Source: Acidaminococcus fermentans_A
Lineage (GTDB): Bacteria > Bacillota > Negativicutes > Acidaminococcales > Acidaminococcaceae
DNA: 50,620 nt
Assembly (NCBI RefSeq): GCF_052216985.1
Contig: NZ_JBQOUY010000018.1
Coordinates: forward strand, 1-50,620
Reading direction: 5' to 3'
Program-made: the position numbers and the translations under genes
Shown here: positions 17,611-25,569 of the stretch, one piece after another
Layout: the number at the start of each line of letters is the position of its first letter
Numbering within the stretch: position 1 is the first letter of the stretch
The notes under the pieces: generated by a model
What the model saw: only the letters and a program-made list of their open reading frames with translations
Databases searched by the model: none
Told to the model about the DNA's origin: nothing

Positions 17611-18824
17611 TCATGCCTCTTTGAAAATCATCAAATTCAGTCTATAATACTTTGTTTTCCCTAATTTGGAAACTATTAAACGAGCCTGGGGAATCATATC
17701 AAGTCTTTTCTGGATTGTCGCTCTATTTTTATCTGTTTCTTTCATTAAATCGGCCATAGAAATGCCTTCTCCATAAAAGAGTGCCGCCTGCAAAAGAAGA
17801 ATATATACTTCTTTGAGCAATTTGTCAGCAAGATTAAATTTATTGATTTTCTCTTCGTATTTATGCAACTGGGTATTTTTCCTTTGTAAGAGTCCAATTG
17901 TGTCCTCTGTAGACCCAATCAATATTTCCAGAAAGCCCATAACAAAAGGTGTCAAGTCGCCTCGATTTTTTCGTTATCCGTTTCCTCTAAAATCTTATAA
18001 TATTTGGAACGATGTCTTTTAATATAAATAGAGAGTCTTACCCCCAATAGAGGATTAAATTCATGGCTCAGAAAGTAAGATGTAATAAATCTGTCAGTTC
18101 TGCCATTGCCATCATAGAAAGGGTGGATATAAACAAAGAAATAGTGAAACAGTGCCAATCTGATCAACAGAGGGTATTCATCTGAATGCAAGATTGCCAG
18201 TGCCTGATTCATTGTTTCTATAATTATATTTTCCGGTAATAATCCCTGATGGATGGCCTTCCCTGTAGGTGTTTCTATCAGCACTTCTCCCTTTCTGAAA
18301 ATTTCTCCGTCCAGTCTATTTTTCGGATCTTCTTCCGAAATTTCCTGATGTGCAAATTCATCATAAAATTCTCTGATATCCTGACAGGTATTAAATTTAA
18401 TTTCTTTTTCCCCCATCAAATCTCTATATTTATGAACTATACTTTTTAACTTGCTAAGCTGCGGCCCTTTTTCTTCTAAAATATCTCTAATTTCTTTTCT
18501 TGTACTATGGACCCCCTCTATATCGTTAGTCGATTTGATTTCCTCTACAATACTGAGTAGTGTGAACTGATACAAGACTACTTTGGGAACTCTAGATGAT
18601 ATAATAGTAAATTTTTCATAAGTTTTATAAAATTTTTCCAGGAGATTCAGTAAATTATTGGGATAATAAAGAAATGCAGGATAAGATGCCTTTCGATTGT
18701 ATTGATGAATCTGAATTTGGAAATGATTGGCAAATGGAGCCTTAAATCTTTTTTGATATTCTTTTTCGTATTCTTCCGGTGTGTTTTTATAATAAAATTT
18801 TAACAAAGAGACAAATTTCATCAT
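17611..18824 (-). pseudogene. Fic-family AMP-transferase gene split by a one-base frameshift
   Basis: Two overlapping reading frames make one ~400-aa Fic protein. The first (17952-18824, 290 aa) has the inhibitory motif TNDIEG and the catalytic HPFYDGNGRTDRF, so the active-site loop is intact. The second (17611-17955, 114 aa) supplies the C-terminal helices and a winged-helix part (ISMADLMKETDKNRATIQKR). Fusion through EK-NRGDLTPFVM restores the usual family sequence, and needs one extra A in the six-base A-run at 17966-17971 (minus strand). It may be a pseudogene, a phase-variable gene, or a base-calling error in a homopolymer. Fic enzymes usually transfer AMP from ATP onto target proteins. 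Confidence 0.85.
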
Positions 18825-18903
18825 GCACTTCCTTTCTCTTTAATTGATTTCCATAACAAAATCCAAAATCGGTTTTTTATCATCGGATATATTTTTCATT
18901 TAT

Positions 18904-18959
18904 AAAAAGTGCTATTTTTATAAATGAAAAGAGCTTTATTTATAAAAATAGCACTTTTT
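18904..18959. repeat. 22-bp perfect palindrome upstream of fic
   Basis: Arms 18904-18925 (AAAAAGTGCTATTTTTATAA..) and 18938-18959 are exact reverse complements with a 12-nt loop. It lies 80-135 nt upstream of the fic start, where an operator or leader hairpin is expected. The fic product's own winged-helix tail is a candidate binder (inference). Confidence 0.8.
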
Positions 18960-18980
18960 ACAAACGAACACAAGGAGTAA

Positions 18981-19134
18981 GGATGTCGGACCGGCCCTTC
19001 AGACCTTTCAGATATCAGATTCAAGAAGTCAGACGTCAGATTGTTAGCGTTAAGCAGTACGGCCCTACTGCTAAGCTGAACAAAGCTGACGTCTGGCGCC
19101 TCAAGGCCCGTCAGGGCCGTGTCTGGCTTTTTTT
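18981..19134. repeat. Long-hairpin dispersed repeat, copy C (complete, with an insertion)
   Basis: Left outer arm GTCGGACCGGCCC near 18985, core AAGAAGTCAGACGTCAGATT from 19023, tip AGCAG/CTGCT, right inner arm AACAAAGCTGACGTCTGG, right outer arm AGGCCCGTCAGGGCCGTGTC, ending in a T-run. A ~15-nt insertion (CAGATATCAGATTC) separates the left arms compared with copy A. Confidence 0.85.
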
Positions 19135-19244
19135 CTCTTACAACACTTTTTTGCACTTAATGACGGTCTTTTTCCAACCAGGAAGGAAGTTCTCGTTTCT
19201 TGTCGAATGGATTCTCTATACCCATTCTATAAGGAGGCAGAACC

Positions 19245-20054
19245 ATGGAAAAAATCAAGACCTTTGACGAACTCACCATCCAAGACAACTTTCTCTTCCA
19301 ACATGTCATGCGCAACGAGCAGCTTTGCACCCATCTCATCGAAAAAATCGTAAACATCAAAGTCCGTTCCCTCCACTACCAGGATTTCGAAAAGACCATC
19401 GACCTCCGCCTGGACGGCAAAAGCGTCCGGCTGGATGTCTATGTAGAGGACGATGAAGGCCGGGTCTACGACATCGAGATGCAGTGCTCCAATTCTCCCA
19501 AGAACGACCTGGCCAAACGCAGCCGCTTTTACCAGAGCATGATCGATGGAGAGCTGCTGGACAAAGGCAAACCGTATGAAGAACTGAACCCATCCTACGT
19601 CATCTTCATTTGTACCTTTGACCCTTTCCACAAAGGGCTGCCCCATTTACACTTTCACCCATTGCTGTAAAGAGGATAACAAGGTACAATTAAAGGACGA
19701 GGAAACCCGGATGTTCTTGAACAGCAAAGGCAGTGAAAAGGCAGCAGATCCCGATATCGCTGCTTTTCTCCGTACGTGGACGGAAAAGCAGCGGAAGGAC
19801 ATTTTGCAGAAAGATTGGATCAGGAAGTCCATTTTGTAAAAAGTATGGATAAAGTGAGGCGAGAGTATATGATTCTAAGCGATGAAATCAGAAGACGCCA
19901 GAAAGAAGCAGCTGAAGAAGGCATGCAGCAAGAACGGGAAGCCAACGTCCTTGGCATGCTGAAGGAAAAAATCCCCATGGAGACCATTTCCCGGATCACC
20001 CACTACTCTCTGGACCAGATCCAGAAACTGGGGAAACTGCATGGATTGCTGTAG
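19245..20054 (+). pseudogene. Rpn-type PD-(D/E)XK nuclease/transposase gene with two compensating frameshifts
   Basis: Start ATG at 19245 follows AAGGAGG. The first frame (about 130 aa) has the Rpn/PDDEXK_2 opening: LTIQDNFLFQHVM, then LRLDGKSVRLDVYVEDDEGR and VYDIEMQ, i.e. the D..ExQ nuclease core. After a C-run at 19641-19644 the sense frame moves (PIYTFTHCCKED, EETRMFLNSKG), then near 19813-19820 it moves back (LDQEVHFVKSMDKVRREYMI .. ITHYSLDQIQKL). One inserted and one lost base restore a ~269-aa protein, the normal family length. Rpn proteins are linked to recombination or phage defence. Located between repeat C and a hairpin cluster. Confidence 0.85.
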
Positions 20055-20057
20055 GTT

Positions 20058-20216
20058 GGAAAACGCCCTGGGCGTTTTCCTTCCCCATGAAAAGGCCGCC
20101 GGAAAATCCGGTGGCCTTTTGGTTCATCGTTGGTCGTCCATCGTGAGTCGTTCTGGATGGCAAATGCCGGGCATTTGCCGTTGAGCTGATGGAAGGAACC
20201 CGTAGCCGGGTTCCTT
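20058..20216. repeat. Cluster of four terminator-like hairpins with a heptamer array between
   Basis: Hairpins: GGAAAACGCCC (20058-20080); AAAAGGCCGCCGG/CCGGTGGCCTTTT (20090-20120); GGCAAATGCC (20159-20179); AAGGAACCCG/CGGGTTCCTT (20193-20216). Between the second and third lie four 7-mers ending in TCG (TTCATCG TTGGTCG TCCATCG TGAGTCG, 20123-20150). The first can terminate the Rpn gene; the purpose of the rest is unknown. Confidence 0.75.
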
Positions 20217-20309
20217 TGAATGAGGACGCAGCTGACACTGCCGCTTTTCCCCTCCCTCGCAGTCCTTTTACCCTGATAGGAGCTGGAACCCTCTGGGCGA
20301 ACCTGTGGG

Positions 20310-20330
20310 TTTATCGTTTGTCGTTCATCG
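20310..20330. repeat. Heptamer tandem repeat
   Basis: TTTATCG TTTGTCG TTCATCG: three degenerate 7-mers with fixed TCG, similar to those at 20123-20150. Confidence 0.55.
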
Positions 20331-20370
20331 TTTCGGATGCCAAATGCTGCTGCATCTACTTTTGAACAGG

Positions 20371-20398
20371 AAGAAAGACGTCAGACTGGCCCCCAGGG
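20371..20398. repeat. Partial copy (E) of the long-hairpin dispersed repeat
   Basis: AAGAAAGACGTCAGACTGGC then CCCCAGGG resembles the start of copies A-C; the remainder is absent. Confidence 0.5.
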
Positions 20399-20441
20399 TT
20401 CACATATTCATAGCAATGGCTTTTTTAATCCGACTGATATG

Positions 20442-20498
20442 GTGTCAAGGCCGGGTTCAATTTGACCCATTGGGTCAATTATAGTCCGGCCTTGACAC
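20442..20498. repeat. 57-bp palindromic element at the break point of an IS66 remnant
   Basis: GTGTCAAGGCCGG (20442-20454) and CCGGCCTTGACAC (20486-20498) are perfect inverted arms; the centre TTGACCC-ATT-GGGTCAA is a second palindrome. The element ends exactly where homology to IS66 TnpB stops (20499). It could be two abutted IS ends, a tiny MITE or a deletion scar. Confidence 0.75.
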
Positions 20499-20582
20499 GG
20501 CCAGGCCGTCGATGGATTTCCGCATATCCGTATATCCACAGGCCAGGTAGATATGGTCGGCAGTGATGTTGCGGATTAACAC
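20499..20582 (-). pseudogene. IS66-family tnpB fragment (N-terminus only)
   Basis: GTG start at 20580-20582 overlapping the tnpA stop, encoding about 28 residues ending ..IYLACGYTDMRKSIDGLA, the hallmark opening of IS66 Orf2/TnpB. It then runs into the 57-bp palindrome and stops at 20475. The rest of tnpB and all of tnpC are absent. Confidence 0.8.
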
Positions 20583-20932
20583 AAGAATACCTCTTTGAGG
20601 ACCTGCAGCGTACGCTGCAAATCTGGCGCAGCGGTTCCCGCAGGGATTTCAAGAGAAGCAGAACCCACGTGGACGACCATCTTCCCGCAGGAATGCTGTT
20701 GCTCCTGAGCCAGAGAGACGGGCGCAAATTGAGTAGTACAGGCAGGTGCCTGAGGATTGACCAACAGCGCTTCCTCTCTCAGTTCCTTGATCCAGTAATA
20801 CATGGCATGATGGCTCATCTGACGTGACCGACAGAACGCCTTGATGCAAAGGCCGCTTTCCTGCTGCTCCTTTAGAATCTGGCTCCAGTATTCCAGAGCC
20901 TTCTGATGTTTTATGCGTTGAATTTCACCCAA
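20576..20932 (-). CDS. IS66-family accessory protein TnpA (remnant element)
   Basis: 118 aa from a TTG start at 20930-20932, ten bases after GGAGG. A longer frame to 21121 exists, but the extra N-terminus looks non-coding. The sequence QKALEYWSQILKEQQESGL, CIKAFCRSRQMSHHAMYYWI is the helix-turn-helix IS66 Orf1/TnpA pattern; the C-terminal VVHVGSASLEIP..DLQRTLQVL also fits. With tnpB truncated and tnpC missing it cannot mobilise itself. Overlaps tnpB, as in intact IS66 elements. Confidence 0.82.
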   Translation of the reverse strand: MGEIQRIKHQKALEYWSQILKEQQESGLCIKAFCRSRQMSHHAMYYWIKELREEALLVNPQAPACTTQFAPVSLAQEQQHSCGKMVVHVGSASLEIPAGTAAPDLQRTLQVLKEVFLC

Positions 20933-21138
20933 AACAAAACCACCTCCAGAGATGAGTGACACGAATGGCTCGAAAAAAAACGACACGTTGCGCACCGTAG
21001 AGAAATTCGTTTTTTCGTGCGATATTTTTAACATCCGTATTATCTCAAACTGAAGGTGATAATTCCATACACCGGATTTTTTAGCGCTTACACTATAATA
21101 CACAGTTAGGTTTTTCATCACAGTTAAATTCTAACATG

Positions 21139-21178
21139 AAAAAGGACTTTCGATCCGCAAGAATCGAAAGTCCTTTTT
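21139..21178 (-). terminator. Strong bidirectional terminator
   Basis: AAAAAGGACTTTCGAT (21139-21154) and ATCGAAAGTCCTTTTT (21163-21178), perfect 16-bp stem with an 8-nt loop. It lies downstream of the autotransporter gene and could insulate it from the IS66 remnant. Confidence 0.88.
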
Positions 21179-21257
21179 CGTTTTCATGGAGCTATTATTT
21201 CACAGCCCTTTTTTCATCCCCGGCGCAGCAGCGTCTTATCTTTTACAAAAGGCTGGA

Positions 21258-23522
21258 TCAGAAAGAATATCTGACGCCCATGCTCCATTGCCACGGGGTA
21301 GCAACATCACCGCCATAAGTCTTTTCAACGTCCATATACAGATGCGTTGCTTTGCTCAAGTTCAAGTTGGCACCCAGACCAACTTCCCACCAGCCGCCGC
21401 CGATGTCATCCTTGTAATTTTCCCGGATTCCATCATAACTCATGGCCACGTTTGTATCGCCGTCAAAATCATACAGGTAAGAAGCTCTCACATAAAGGTG
21501 TCCTGCTTTGATATCTTTGCCTGCTGTAAAGCCCAGACGGCCCACCAGGCTGTCCATGCTGTCGTGATGGATATGGATTCCTCTGGCAGATGTATAGTCC
21601 GCGGAATCAACCCGGCCATAAGTCAGTTCAGCCTGTGGTTCGATCCACAATCCCTGTTGTCCATGGAACCGTTTGCCATATTCGGCACTGAAGCTGTAGG
21701 CATTGGTGTCATAATCTCCATCACCGACGCCGCCAATGACATGGTAATCGGTATCCAAACGGGCATATTTTCCAATCAAATCCACAAAGCTGCCGTTGTC
21801 GCTCAGATAAGAGCCATAAAAGGCAACGCTGTCGTGATCATTGTCGCTCTTGCCCCGGCTGAAGGTGGTATTGCCGTCAGTCTTGCTGTAAGCAGCCCCT
21901 ACTGTCCATCCTTTGCCGACTTTGGTATCATACCCGACCTGATAATAATTGTACTGGTTCTTCATATTCCGAGCGCCATACTTGGCTTCACCCCGGGCCA
22001 TACGGGCCCAGACACCTTCCTGCCCTTCGCTGTCCCGCAGTTCACCCAGCCGTTTATTCATGTCGTTGTTTTCCTGACGCCAGGTCATCAGGTTCATAGT
22101 TGCCATGGAAGCAATGCCCACGTTGGTCACATTCGGGGTATAAGTGCTGTTGGCCAGATCCACTTTGCCGTCAGTGACCTTCAAATCATAGGACCCTGCC
22201 AGGACCCCTTCATCCGTAGCAATCCGGCTGGCCACGGATTTTTCAGAATCGGCCATAACAGCCACATCGGCCAGTTTCTGCGCATTGCTGCTGTCCTTTG
22301 CAATGGAATCGGCAATAGCACCAGTTCCATGGATGGTCAGATTCTTTGCATCACTTTGTTTGCTGACCCGCAGCTGGTTGTCCAAGCTGGACGTATTGAT
22401 GGTGGAATCATTCCCGCCTAGAGATTCCACATCGATAAGCTGGCCGCTTCCTTCAAATTTCAGCGTAGAGCTGTTCAGATTCATCATCTTGCTGTTCATC
22501 CTGGTCATTGCAGGCTTGGCATTGACCGTGCTGCCGTCTGCCTGCAAATTGTCCATGATGGAATCGCCTGTCACGTTCCAGGTTGCTCCATCTTTCATGG
22601 TCAAATTGAGATGAGTATCAGTCCCCACATATTCATTCCCTGATAAGTGTTCGCTTTCCTCTGCAGCACCCTCATCTTGATATTTCTCGTAAGCACGTCC
22701 ATTCCAGACAGATCCGGCTCCGGTCAAATTCAGATTTACATTGGCATCGATGACATTACCGCTGTTATGCGGATTGGATTTTGTAGCCGGTGTCTCAAAT
22801 TCGATATTCCCATTGATCACCGTGCTGTGTTTCCCATCCGTATTGATGTTCGTCGTAGAATAGCCACGGGCAGAAATAGCCGTCGGCGCTGTCAATGTCA
22901 AATCCCCATTAACATTGATCTGACCATTGGAATAGTTCACGATTCCCAGGCTGGGAGCCGTAATGGAAATGGTATCACCGGTTAAGGAAATGGAAGCCGC
23001 ATCTTTGGGAGCATTTTGGTTTCCTGTATTGTTTTGTGCCCAGACGGCACCGGCGTATGGATCATCAGATTTCGTGCTGACAGCAATATTTTTTGCCTGT
23101 ACCGTAGCCTTGGCGCCTGCACCATAGGCCATGGTTCCATACTCGCCCCACGCAGATTTGCTGTCAGAGGGAACCTGGTTGCCGGTAATGGTCACTGTAT
23201 CCGTATTGGTATTTCCCACCTGCAAATCGGACCCGAGTGCCACCATCATGCCAGAAGTATCCACCTTTTTCCCAGATACACTGACTTTCTGTTCCCCTAC
23301 CAGGAAAAAGCTGTAAGGATCTGTTCCTTCCATTTGTCCGATGGAAACATTGCTGCCCGGCTTGCCTGCAGTGATTGCCGTTCCGTCTCCGGATACTTCA
23401 GTGGCAGCCCCATCCACCGTTACAGGCCCGATGTTGGCTGTAGCTCCGGCTACACCCGAAATTGCCATGGCCATGATACTTCCTAAAATCATTCCTTCCA
23501 ATGTTGCTTTTTTCCTCTTCAT
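21258..23522 (-). CDS. Autotransporter with C-terminal outer-membrane beta-barrel (type Va)
   Basis: 754 aa. A signal peptide (MKRKKATLEGMILGSIMAMA, cleavage likely after ..GVAGATA) is followed by a passenger rich in T, S, N and D with beta-helix-like repeats (VSIGQ, VTITGNQV, LTLTAPTAISARG), to about residue 460. The barrel (about 485-754) starts with GVWARMARGEAKYGARN, contains many alternating strands (VGYDTKVGKGWTVGAAYSKT) and ends WSMGVRYSF with the terminal phenylalanine that BAM recognises. AAGGAG lies 11 nt before the ATG. Ligand or enzyme activity of the passenger cannot be predicted; no protease triad was seen. Confidence 0.9.
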   Translation of the reverse strand: MKRKKATLEGMILGSIMAMAISGVAGATANIGPVTVDGAATEVSGDGTAITAGKPGSNVSIGQMEGTDPYSFFLVGEQKVSVSGKKVDTSGMMVALGSDLQVGNTNTDTVTITGNQVPSDSKSAWGEYGTMAYGAGAKATVQAKNIAVSTKSDDPYAGAVWAQNNTGNQNAPKDAASISLTGDTISITAPSLGIVNYSNGQINVNGDLTLTAPTAISARGYSTTNINTDGKHSTVINGNIEFETPATKSNPHNSGNVIDANVNLNLTGAGSVWNGRAYEKYQDEGAAEESEHLSGNEYVGTDTHLNLTMKDGATWNVTGDSIMDNLQADGSTVNAKPAMTRMNSKMMNLNSSTLKFEGSGQLIDVESLGGNDSTINTSSLDNQLRVSKQSDAKNLTIHGTGAIADSIAKDSSNAQKLADVAVMADSEKSVASRIATDEGVLAGSYDLKVTDGKVDLANSTYTPNVTNVGIASMATMNLMTWRQENNDMNKRLGELRDSEGQEGVWARMARGEAKYGARNMKNQYNYYQVGYDTKVGKGWTVGAAYSKTDGNTTFSRGKSDNDHDSVAFYGSYLSDNGSFVDLIGKYARLDTDYHVIGGVGDGDYDTNAYSFSAEYGKRFHGQQGLWIEPQAELTYGRVDSADYTSARGIHIHHDSMDSLVGRLGFTAGKDIKAGHLYVRASYLYDFDGDTNVAMSYDGIRENYKDDIGGGWWEVGLGANLNLSKATHLYMDVEKTYGGDVATPWQWSMGVRYSF

Positions 23523-24039
23523 AGAAAATCAGCTCCTTGAAAATTTTTATATCTGAGATACGGCATTCTATTTCGAAAAAGTCATCATAAACAGTTTCCT
23601 TAGGCCGATCAAAGATTTCTTGAAAACAGTTACCATACTCTTTTTTAGATTTGGTGGATTATACAGAATATTACTACCGGACAATGCTTCTATTCTGTCA
23701 TAAAGAAAGAGAGGTATAGACAAACGCCTGTACCTCCCCGATATATGACAGTAAGTATTCGATTCAGCTGATATCCAGTCTTTTGACCAGAATCTCACAG
23801 GCATCTGTTTTACATGAATGTATACTTTCGTATATAAGATATTTATTGGTATACCAATACATTCTATCTTTTACAATAACAAAATGAAGAAAATGCAAAA
23901 TTTCAGTAATATCACGTCTTATTTGTGAACATTTCATCATTTCACCTTGAAAAAGTATTTTCCCGGGGAGGGAGCCATTTTTCTTCTGCAATATCATTAT
24001 AGCAGAATACATGGGTAAAAAACTCCTCAGAAAAGAATT
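23523..24039. other. AT-rich intergenic region upstream of the autotransporter gene
   Basis: About 500 nt; two small minus-strand frames (78 and 82 codons) have no ribosome site or recognisable motif and are not called. Must hold the autotransporter promoter; several TATA-like hexamers but no clear -35/-10 pair. Confidence 0.5.
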
Positions 24040-24079
24040 AGCCGAAAAAAAGGAAACAAAAGCTCCGTTTTTTTCGGCT
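24040..24079 (-). terminator. Hairpin downstream of trkH
   Basis: AGCCGAAAAAAA (24040-24051) pairs with TTTTTTTCGGCT (24068-24079). Placed 30 nt after the trkH stop, plausibly its terminator although most of the U tract is within the stem. Confidence 0.6.
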
Positions 24080-24111
24080 CAAAATTGAAACAAATATTGC
24101 ACAGCAACCCA

Positions 24112-25554
24112 TCAATGTTTCGTCCAGGTCCTGGGATAGAACAGGATCAGCATGGGCAGGAGTTCCAGGCGGCCGGCCAGCATGTCGAAGATCAGGATCA
24201 GTTTGGACGGACTGCTGTAGGCGCTGAAGTTCCTTGTAGGGCCCACTCCGGCCAGGCCGGGGCCGATGTTGTTCAGGGTGGCGGCCACCGCAGTGAAGTT
24301 TGTCTCCAGGCTGAATCCGTCCAGGCTCACCGCCAGGATGGACAGGAAGAAGATCAGGAAATACGAAATGAGGAAAATGTAGACGGAATTCAGTACTTTG
24401 CTATCCACGGTCTTCCCGTCCATGCGCATCCGCTGGACACCATGGGGATGGAGCACCTGCCGCAGTTCCAGGGCGATGGATTTGCCGGTCAGCACCACCC
24501 GGCTCACTTTCACTCCGCCGCCGGTACTGCCGGCACAGGCCCCCACCACCATCAGGAGCACCAGGATGAACTTGCAAAAGCTGGGCCACAGGTCGAAATC
24601 CACCGTACTGAATCCGGTAGTGGTCATGATGCTCCCCACCTGGAAGAAAGACGCACGCAGGGTCTCTTCCAAAGTGTCGAACCGGCCCCGGATCTGCCAG
24701 GCGATGGCCAGACCGGAAGCCAGGATGATCCCCAGATAGGCCCGGACTTCTTCCATGGCGATGGCTTCCCGGAAACGGCTGATGAGGAACAGATAATAGA
24801 AGCCGAAATTCACCCCGAACGCAATCATGAACAAGGTGATGATCCACTGCTGGATGGGCGTATAGCTGGCGCAGCTGTCATTGAGGACGCCGAATCCCCC
24901 GGTGCCCGCGGTCCCGAAGGTGATGCACAGGTTGTGGAACCAGTCCATGCCGGTCAGGGCCAGGAGAGCGATCATCAGGAGGGTCATGCCCAGGTAGATC
25001 TTGTACAGCACGATGGCTGTATTCCGCACCCGGGGTACGAACTTGGATACATCCGGGCCGGGGCTTTCCGCCTTCATCAGGTTCATCTGGGTACCGCCGC
25101 GGTTCGTGGGCACCAGCATCAGGATGAATACCAGCACTCCCATGCCCCCGATCCAGTGGGAGAAGCTCCGCCAGAACAGGGAGGTATGGGACAGGGCCTC
25201 CACATCTCCCAGGATGGAAGACCCTGTGGTGGTGAAACCGGAAACGATTTCAAACACCGCATCCACGTAAGAAGGGATCTCCCCCGTGACTACAAAGGGA
25301 ATGGCTCCGTAAAGGCTCAGGAGGATCCAGGAAAGACCCACGGCCACAAAGCCTTCCCGCTGATAGATGGCCTTGTTGGCGATTTTCCGCCGGCCTGTGA
25401 GGAAACCCAGGGCAATGGCCAGAAAAGCCAGGGCGAAATACACCATGCCCTGGTCTTCCCGATAGATGAGAGAAATGAGGCCGGGCAGCAGCATCAGCGT
25501 CCCCTCGGTACAGAGGATCCAGGAGAGTACCTGCCCGATCACAGGATAATTCAT
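24112..25554 (-). CDS. trkH: TrkH-type potassium uptake channel subunit
   Basis: About 480 aa, 10-12 membrane segments. The four pore motifs of the SKT family are visible: SGFTTTGSSIL, GTAGTGGFG, TTTGFSTVD and NNIGPGLAGVG; GSTGGGVKVSRV is the TrkH signature. It moves K+ together with the cytosolic TrkA gating ring. The first ATG (25563) overlaps the AAAGGAG ribosome site, so the second ATG, at 25554, with ~10-nt spacing, is preferred. It follows trkA directly (gap 7-15 nt), so both are co-transcribed. Confidence 0.94.
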   Translation of the reverse strand: MNYPVIGQVLSWILCTEGTLMLLPGLISLIYREDQGMVYFALAFLAIALGFLTGRRKIANKAIYQREGFVAVGLSWILLSLYGAIPFVVTGEIPSYVDAVFEIVSGFTTTGSSILGDVEALSHTSLFWRSFSHWIGGMGVLVFILMLVPTNRGGTQMNLMKAESPGPDVSKFVPRVRNTAIVLYKIYLGMTLLMIALLALTGMDWFHNLCITFGTAGTGGFGVLNDSCASYTPIQQWIITLFMIAFGVNFGFYYLFLISRFREAIAMEEVRAYLGIILASGLAIAWQIRGRFDTLEETLRASFFQVGSIMTTTGFSTVDFDLWPSFCKFILVLLMVVGACAGSTGGGVKVSRVVLTGKSIALELRQVLHPHGVQRMRMDGKTVDSKVLNSVYIFLISYFLIFFLSILAVSLDGFSLETNFTAVAATLNNIGPGLAGVGPTRNFSAYSSPSKLILIFDMLAGRLELLPMLILFYPRTWTKH

Positions 25555-25569
25555 AGAAGTCATGCTCCT

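Noticed and set aside
16545..19134. Hairpin repeats as integron attC sites with a cassette array
   Set aside because: The R-box layout (RYYYAAC...GTTRRRY) is reversed or missing, there is no integron integrase in the window, and genes do not all run one way.
20933..21121. Longer N-terminus of the IS66 tnpA frame
   Set aside because: The sequence before the GGAGG-TTG start shows no IS66 homology and overlaps a likely IS end.
23568..24012. Two small minus-strand frames (78 and 82 codons) upstream of the autotransporter
   Set aside because: No ribosome sites, no known motifs, AT-rich non-coding composition.
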